The notes beneath the pieces were generated by a model, which made no database searches, was not told where the DNA came from, and saw only the letters and a list, made by a program, of their open reading frames with translations. Source: Sambucus nigra (taxonomy: Eukaryota; Streptophyta; Magnoliopsida; Dipsacales; Adoxaceae). From it: DNA of 64,000 bases. This document shows positions 58,506 through 64,000 of the stretch, piece by piece. The stretch lies in the NCBI GenBank assembly GCA_949130495.1, contig OX422221.1:157575241-157639240 (forward strand). Direction: 5' to 3'. Both the position numbers and the translations under genes were made by a program. The number at the start of each line of letters is the position of its first letter. The stretch's first letter is position 1.

Positions 58506-59380
58506 AGTAGCCACAGTCAGGCTCCTCCAATTGTAGAAATGGATGTTCGAAAACACCCTCAGGTACGAAAAAAATCATAAATGAACGACGTCGCTGCTCA
58601 ACACCACTATGAAGCCTCCCAACACCAACAAAATAAACAACCGAGCCATTTGCCTCACCTGCAGCCCATCCTCCACATCAACCACCCTAGTCAGCAAAAC
58701 ATCCTTCAGCAGGGACAACCGAATAGAATCCCCAGACACTATCCTCCCTATGTCACCAAGAACCGCACACACCGCCTCCGGCCTCACCGGTAGAGAACGA
58801 TCCACCTCTATCTGCTCCCCATCATAATACAGCCCTAGTAGCTGTTGCACATCTATGGGAGTCACGGTCATCTCCCCGAAATCAAAATGGAAGGTGTGGG
58901 TAGTATCCCACCATCTCTCACCCAGAGCGCACAAGATCGTTGTCGAACGAGGCGTCTCATCCAGCGCAGATGCCAACCTCCCAAAACCCGCTAAGGATAC
59001 CACCCAATGCACCACATGTGGAAGATGCTCCCAAACATCCTTAAGCCCCATCGTCCCGTGGGCACGCATGTTCTTCAAAGAGATATCAGACGGTCAAAAG
59101 AAAAAACCTTGTCAAAATTCAATAAGAAAAGGAAAAATCATCAAAAAGAGAATAATGCCATAAGTTGGGTTACTTACATAACCTCCAGGGTTCACCACCC
59201 TCGAAGAGCGATAACGCGACGGCTCCCGCTGTAAGGTCCGTTCATCTGCAACCGGCTCGAAGCGTCAAAGGAGTTCTCGCTCCCCAAATCAAGAGGCACC
59301 CTGGCCCTACACTCCATGTTCTCCCAGTCATCAATGGTCAACCATTCCCTATGTGCTACATAGCTCATGAAAGCGGCCAT

Positions 59381-59980
59381 TTTTTAGAGATCGGAATGCT
59401 AGAACGATTCGCAGAGGAAAATCACACAGAGAGAGAAAGCAAGAAGCTATGAAAAATGAAGGGAATTCGCCCCCTTTATATAGGATGCCAAGGGTTTTCC
59501 ATTTTACCTTCCCAAGGTAGTCCAAAAGTTCGTGCCACTACCGAATGGCACCCCCCATACCATGCCGACCGGCACCCCCTTAAAATTTCGTACAGAAAAT
59601 ACCAGAAAATCCTAAAAAATCCTAAAAAAATTCCTTAAACTCCCAGGAAGGATCTAAAACATTTTCACCAAGAGAATTCCACACTCCCTCAAGCTAAACC
59701 CCTATTTCCCCAGCGAAACTCTAAAAAACCAAGTGAATTCCCTCCAGGCAATGTCCCTAGAGAATCTCTAAGGATCACCTCCTATACCCCAAAGGTCTCA
59801 AACCTCCCCGAGCAATACGTCTAATACCTGGACCACCTAATCACTCCCCCAGCGGAGTTTTTAGCATAAAATTTGCCTTTCCTCCACAAAATCTCCAAAA
59901 TCACAAGGATTTCCCTAGCAATCGGCTCCCCAGCTCATTCCCTATTCCCTAGCAGAATCCCTGATTTTCTCGAAGGAAAT
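59381..59980 (+). other. 3' untranslated region of copy 2, upstream of arrays
   Basis: Beyond the PMD start there is A-rich, CTC/CCC-containing sequence with no coding signal. It probably includes the promoter of the antisense PMD gene, but no core element is certain. Confidence 0.35.
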
Positions 59981-60303
59981 GTACACCTTAGTTAGGTCAT
60001 AATTCACCTCGGTCTTGGATCGTCACCTTAGTTAGGTCAGAATTGATCTCGGTCCTCGGTCATCACCTTAGTTAGGTCAGAATTGACCTCGGTCTTGGAT
60101 CGTCACCTTAGTTAGGTCAGAATTGACCTCGGTCCTCGATCGTCACCTCTCTTAGGTCAGAATTGACTCGGTCTTGGATCGTCACCTTAGTTAGGTCAGA
60201 ATTGACCTCGGTCCTCGATCGCCGCCTTAGTTAGGTCTGAATTGACCTCGATCTTTGATCGTCACCTTAATTAGGTTTGAATTGACCTTATTCTTAGATC
60301 ATC
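59981..60303. repeat. 40-base tandem array, eight units
   Basis: Units CACCTTAGTTAGGTCAGAAT + TGACCTCGGTCTTGGATCGT start at 59984, 60024, 60064, 60104, 60144, 60183, 60223 and 60263. Alternate units carry CTTGGATC or CCTCGATC, hinting at an 80-base higher-order pattern. Confidence 0.85.
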
Positions 60304-61095
60304 ACCTCAAGCCCATAGAATTGGCTTCAACCCATAAAATTGGTCCTCTCATCTTCAAGCCCATAGAATTGGCTTCAACCCACAGAATTGGTCATCTTAA
60401 CCTCAAGCCCGCAGAATTGGCTTTGACCCGTAAAATTGGTCATCACATCTTCAAGCCCGCAGAATTGGTCACCCCAACTTAAGCCCGCAGAATTGGTTAT
60501 CACATCTTCAAGCCCGCAGAATTGGCTTCGACCCACATAATTGGTCATCACATCTTCAAGCCCGCAAAATTGGCTTCGACTCGCAGAATTGGTCATCTCA
60601 TCTTCAAGCCCGTAGAATTGGTCATCTCTCTAAAGCACTCACAATTGGCTTTGACCCGTAGAATCGTTCACCCTCATCTTCAAGCCCTCAGAATTGGCTT
60701 TAACCCACAGAATTGGTCACCCCCATCATTGCTTTGGTCATCACTTCCTTTAAAACCATCCCCAACACCTTCCTTCAAGCCCTCATAGTTGGCTTCGACC
60801 TATAAAATCGATCACCCTCATCTTCAAGCCCTTAGAATTAGCTTCGACCCGCGGAATCGACCATCCTCATCCTTAGGACCTCAAAATTGACCTAAATCTT
60901 TCTTTTAAGACCACCCCCAACATGCCCCTTTAAGCCCTCAAAATTAGCTTCTACCCGCAGAATCGGTCACCCTCATCTCCAAGCCCCCAGAATTGGCTTT
61001 GACTCGCAGAATAGATATCCCTTATCTCCAAGCCCTCAGAATTGGCTTCGACCCATAGAATCGGTCATCCTCATCCTTAGGTCCTCAGAATCGAC
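60304..61095. repeat. Tandem array of 47-49-base units (AAGCCCGCAGAATTGG)
   Basis: Units such as CAAGCCCGCAGAATTGGCTT + CGACCCGCAGAATTGGTCAT + CACATCTT recur from 60307 to 61095, with shortened ~29-base versions that lack half a unit, and a larger interruption at 60720-60780. Each unit is itself a near duplication of CCCGCAGAATTGG. It directly follows the 40-base array, to which it is similar in layout but not in sequence. Confidence 0.8.
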
Positions 61096-61185
61096 CTCGA
61101 CCCTCTGGTCATACTCTCCCAAAGGCATCATGCGATGTCTATTCGACGGCTATCATTTATTCCAAACTCACCCGTCGAGGGGCTC
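61096..61185 (+). other. Polypurine tract region before the 3' LTR
   Basis: Ends CCCGTCGAGGGGCTC immediately before TGTAGACACC; the GAGGGG core is the likely plus-strand primer. Confidence 0.5.
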
Positions 61186-63273
61186 TGTAGACACCCCATT
61201 TTATTACCCCTCCTAAACTCTCCTTAGGTCCCTAGCACCTCCCTTCATCACTGCAAACCCAGGTTATACCCCGAGTACCGACCTAGAGGACATCGGACGC
61301 TCCCAGTCTTCGTTTGACCAAAAGTTAAACTCTTTATCTTGACCAAGACTGAATGAATCTTCAAAGGGCACTGAATCCCCTTTCTAATGGTCCATCCCGT
61401 GCGTGATTCTGACTTACCATGCGAACGAATGACCCGTTTTCCCCCAAAACTCGATCAGAAGGCCACCGGGTGCTCTTGGGATCCATTTGACCTAAGTCAA
61501 CTCTTTATCTCGACTGAGAATGAATGAATCTTCAAAGGGCACTAAAACCCCTTTCCAATGGTCCACTTCGTTAGTGATTCCGACCTACGGTACGGACAAA
61601 CGATTCGTTTTACTCCGAGAGGTCACCAAATGCTTTCAGAGACCAATTGACCAAAGTCAACTCCCCGAACCGGATTAAACTCTTTGTAATGTCTAAGTAA
61701 ATCTCCTAACCTTTACAACGATCTGCTCCATACACGATTCTGACTTACCAAGCGAACGAACGAACGATCCGTTTGCGTCCGAAGTTTTCCCGTCAAAAGG
61801 AATAATGAGCACTTTCGAGACACATTTGACCCAAAGTTAACTCCCGAACCTGGGAGCAGTCCAAAGTACTGTAGAAGGTATCTTAATTACCTTTCCATCG
61901 GTCCACCTCGTGCACAATTCGGATCAATGATTTGCGCTCAGCAATTGATTTTCCAAAAAGGATTAAAAGACACTACCAAACGGCAAGTCCCAGACCCTGC
62001 CTATCGGAAGTGTGCCTAAACGCACCTGCCGATTGGCAGGAGCAGGGATATCCTGATCGGAAATGCCCTGGGCTTATAAAAAGGAGGCCTTGACCTCATT
62101 ACAAAGGAGAGCCCAGATCAGATAGACATCACTCCCAACACCCCAGAAAACCTCTCTCGAAGTCAGCGTGATTCCCACATCCAAATACCTTTCCAACCTT
62201 AACTTTTCATCATCCCTTTCATCAAACTTGGTGAATTAATTTCCCTTCATCATCATCCAAGTGCAAGGGCTTCTCTCCAACACTCAAGATCTTCAAGAAG
62301 GTCCAATTTTCTCAATTCTCTCCTTAAATTCTCATAAATTCGCAATAATTTGTTTTATTATTTAGCACTTTTATTCTCTCATCTCACATATCCTAATATA
62401 CTTTTTACTTAGTATTATTGCACATCTCTTATTTTCATACAAATAAAAAACCCAAAAAATAAGAAAAATAGGGTTTGTTCATAAATTCCAAACAAGAATT
62501 ATCACACTTTTCTTACACTTTTCTCACAACTAAAATACTTTTTTACACACATAACACACAAATAAGAGAAGTCCCTGGTTGGATTTATGGGATAAACCCC
62601 ACCCCTCATTTTGCATGCGAACTACGTGGACTTTGATGCCTCTATAGGCTGCGTAGGCGTCTCGGGGTAAAACCGAGACTCGAGTTCTATTCTCACTTTT
62701 TCTCTCATTTTTTATTTTCTCTAAACTCAACTCTCTTAGATTACATATATTTATATATGCATATATTTGTTCTTAGTGGAGTATTATTCCACATACATTA
62801 TCGTTCCATTATAACGATCAATGCAAGGATAATCGTGTAAATCCTATTTTCTAATATTATTTCTATGAACCTTCCTACGGATGACTCGATTTATCTCTCC
62901 CATGATACAAGCCATGGATTCCTATCTCCATTATATATACACATGCACACATATCACGGGGAAAATAAAGGAAAATAGCAAAAACCCATGAGAGACCGTA
63001 AGGGAGGAATGGGTGCCTAACACCTTCCCATTTCGTAACTTAGCCTCCGAACCCTTCTCGAATCATTTTGGTTTCGTATGTATCAGTATGTCCTTGGATG
63101 TTGTCCTTTGGGATAGCTCCTTTTTTTTCTGTTTTGAGTAAAATATACTGGCGACTCCATATCTCTACATTTTTCACCTCATCAATGATGTCGGTCGAAG
63201 CGCTCCCGAGAGGGATGCGCGGGACCTAGGATCCTCACTATCCCGCCAGTCACGAGGATCGGGGATGGTTACA
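61186..63273 (+). mobile_element. 3' LTR of copy 2
   Basis: Same boundaries as the 5' LTR: TGTAGACACCCC to GGATGGTTACA. TATA at 62075. It ends immediately before the second CCACT. Confidence 0.92.
62075..62082 (+). promoter_or_regulatory. TATA box of copy 2 3' LTR
   Basis: TATAAAAA at the equivalent position of the other two LTRs. Confidence 0.6.
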
Positions 63274-63278
63274 CCACT
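63274..63278. repeat. Right target-site duplication of copy 2 (CCACT)
   Basis: Identical to 43585-43589. Confidence 0.9.
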
Positions 63279-64000
63279 GCCTCGAATCAATGATATGTTC
63301 GACCAACTGAGGAGAGAAGCTTACTTATCTAAGATAGATCTGAGGTCCAGTTATCATCAGTTGCGCATCAGGGAGGAGTAAGTTCCTAAGACTGCTTTTC
63401 TGACACGGTATGGGTCGTACGAATTTAGGGTGATGCCATTTGGGCTCACCAATGCCCCAACAGTATTCATGTATTTGATAAACCGGGTATTTAGGGAGTT
63501 TCTTGAATAATTTGTGATTGTATTCATCGACGATAGTTTGGTTTACTCTCGCTCTGAGGATGAGCATGCTGAGCATTTATGGATGGTTTTATAGACACTA
63601 CGGGAGCACCAGTTGTATGTTAAATTTTAAAAAATACGATTTTTGGCTTCAGGAAGTGAAGTTCTGGGCTATATTTTGTCTGACAGAGGTATAGTTGTTA
63701 ATTCGAGTAAGGTATCGACGGTGAACGGGTGGGGACACCCCACAACACCAATCGAGGTTCATAGTTTTCTAGGGTTGGTCGAATACTATAAACATTTTAT
63801 TCGGGGTTTCTCAAAGATTACAGGTCCGCTAACGAATCTGAATCTCAAGGGGGTGTCGTTTGTTTGGGACGACCATTGTCAATTATCCTTTGATGAGCTA
63901 AAATACAAACTGACCTTAGCACCTATACTTGCACTGCCTAGGGAAGGAGTGGAATACCGGGTCTACATTGATGCATCCTTGTAAGGATTTGGGGGTGTAT
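63274..64000 (+). pseudogene. pol: Tekay reverse transcriptase and start of RNase H, right part
   Basis: Continues the RT begun at 43369: [54 protein letters not shown], then the catalytic box FIDD at 63523-63534, and GYILSDRGIVVNSSKV, FLGLVEYYKHFIRGFSKITG, then RNase H start near YRVYIDASL. Stops at about 63379 (TAA), 63508 (TAA), 63592 (TAG) and 63628 (TAA), and a one-base frameshift near 63665, break it; the 63643-63984 stretch is open in the shifted frame. The gene continues past the window. A chromovirus-type RT (Ty3/gypsy, Tekay-like) without a chromodomain in view. Confidence 0.85.

Larger units (their letters stand above)
56314..59380 (-). pseudogene. Antisense five-exon plant mobile domain (PMD) gene of copy 2
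   Basis: Leftward from the ATG at 59380 (MAAFMSYVAH). Exon 1 ends at a donor TAT|GTAAGTA (59178/59177) after an apparent frameshift. Exon 2 (about 59080 to 57448) carries the PMD core: RWWDTTHTFHFDFGEMTVTP and IDVQQLLGLYYDGEQIE match the conserved THTFH-x(2,4)-GEMT-x(4)-DV-x(2)-LLGL signature. It has a TGA at 58577-58575 (after DVVHL) and is split by a solo LTR. Exon 3 is 57358-57188, exon 4 57108-56578 (RLLTHEFVHSWYLRERVV ...) and exon 5 56490-56314, ending at TAG 56316-56314 with one earlier TAG. Introns at 57447-57359, 57187-57109 and 56577-56491 are GT-AG. PMD proteins (MAIN/MAIL type in plants) occur as host genes and within mobile elements. Function here is unknown. Confidence 0.75.
43590..63273 (+). 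mobile_element. Complete Ogre/Tat-like Ty3/gypsy element (copy 2), 19,684 bases
   Basis: Two LTRs (43590-45672, 2083 bases; 61186-63273, 2088 bases) with ends TGTAGACACCCC and GGATGG(CC/TT)ACA enclose 15.5 kb. A perfect CCACT duplication flanks it, and its removal plus one CCACT joins Tekay RT codons for NKYPL to [10 protein letters not shown] in frame. Order inside: primer site, leader, gag, protease, RT, RNase H, second RNase H, integrase, two antisense genes, two tandem arrays, 3' LTR. All genes carry stops, so it is defective now. The LTRs differ at about 14 places in a 230-base stretch I compared (44967 on versus 62575 on), so insertion is not recent. Confidence 0.92.

Noticed and set aside
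57539..58561. Nine-base direct repeat ACACCCTCA (57539-57547 and 58553-58561) as a transposon target duplication
   Set aside because: The TG...CA ends with GGTAG/AGTAG and exact frame restoration fit far better; the nine-base match is likely chance.
59981..61095. Regular 40-base repeats as a CRISPR-like array
   Set aside because: There are no unique spacers; the units are head-to-tail tandem repeats in a plant retroelement.
1..64000. tRNA, rRNA or other structured RNA genes, and intact host genes
   Set aside because: None recognised; primer-binding sites only mimic tRNA 3' ends, and every coding region is a mobile-element remnant or carried in one.

Overview
This window is nuclear DNA of a flowering plant, probably a eudicot with a large, repeat-rich genome. 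It holds no recognisable intact host gene. It is a palimpsest of LTR retrotransposons (Ty3/gypsy Tat and Tekay lineages, plus Ty1/copia) and CACTA DNA-transposon pieces, nested in each other and mostly decayed. Every coding region seen is broken or partial. The species cannot be named from sequence alone.

Layout, left to right. 1-2276: 3' part of a forward Tat-type element, with a spliced, stop-ridden gene antisense to it (putative gypsy-type transposase, Transposase_28-like) and its 3' LTR. 2277-10400: a reverse-strand copia gag remnant with a primer-binding site and LTR start; the LTR is split by a Tekay-like solo LTR (3562-8895), which is itself split by a 620-base solo LTR with perfect target duplications (5456-6075). 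11795-13760: reverse-strand copia pol remnant. 14930-22440: a reverse-strand Tat-type element with gag-protease at the right, a forward-strand antisense gene at the left, several tandem arrays and an LTR-like insert. 22469: CACTA left end and arm. 27420-37834: copy 1 of an Ogre/Tat-like element (5' LTR, leader, gag, protease, RT, two RNase H domains, integrase), cut off just before the pol stop. 37835-41774: reverse Tekay gag, primer-binding site and LTR. 41775-43361: CACTA right arm. 43369-43589 and 63274-64000: one Tekay reverse-transcriptase gene, split by copy 2.

The main object is copy 2 (43590-63273, about 19.7 kb). It is a structurally complete Ogre/Tat-like element: paired LTRs of about 2.1 kb, a perfect CCACT target duplication, a primer-binding site, gag-pol, then two antisense genes (one DUF7745-like, one a five-exon plant mobile domain gene), two tandem arrays and the 3' LTR. 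Removing it restores the Tekay RT reading frame exactly. A 981-base solo LTR sits inside the plant-mobile-domain gene, and removing that also restores the frame.

The most interesting signals are: (i) antisense, spliced, host-like genes (Transposase_28-like, DUF7745-like, PMD) at the same 3' position in three separate elements; (ii) in-frame stop codons shared by copies 1 and 2, suggesting spread of an already defective lineage or unusual expression; (iii) many TAG stops where CAG would fit, a likely footprint of CHG methylation decay; and (iv) a repeated GTATATC motif in the untranslated leader of both copies.
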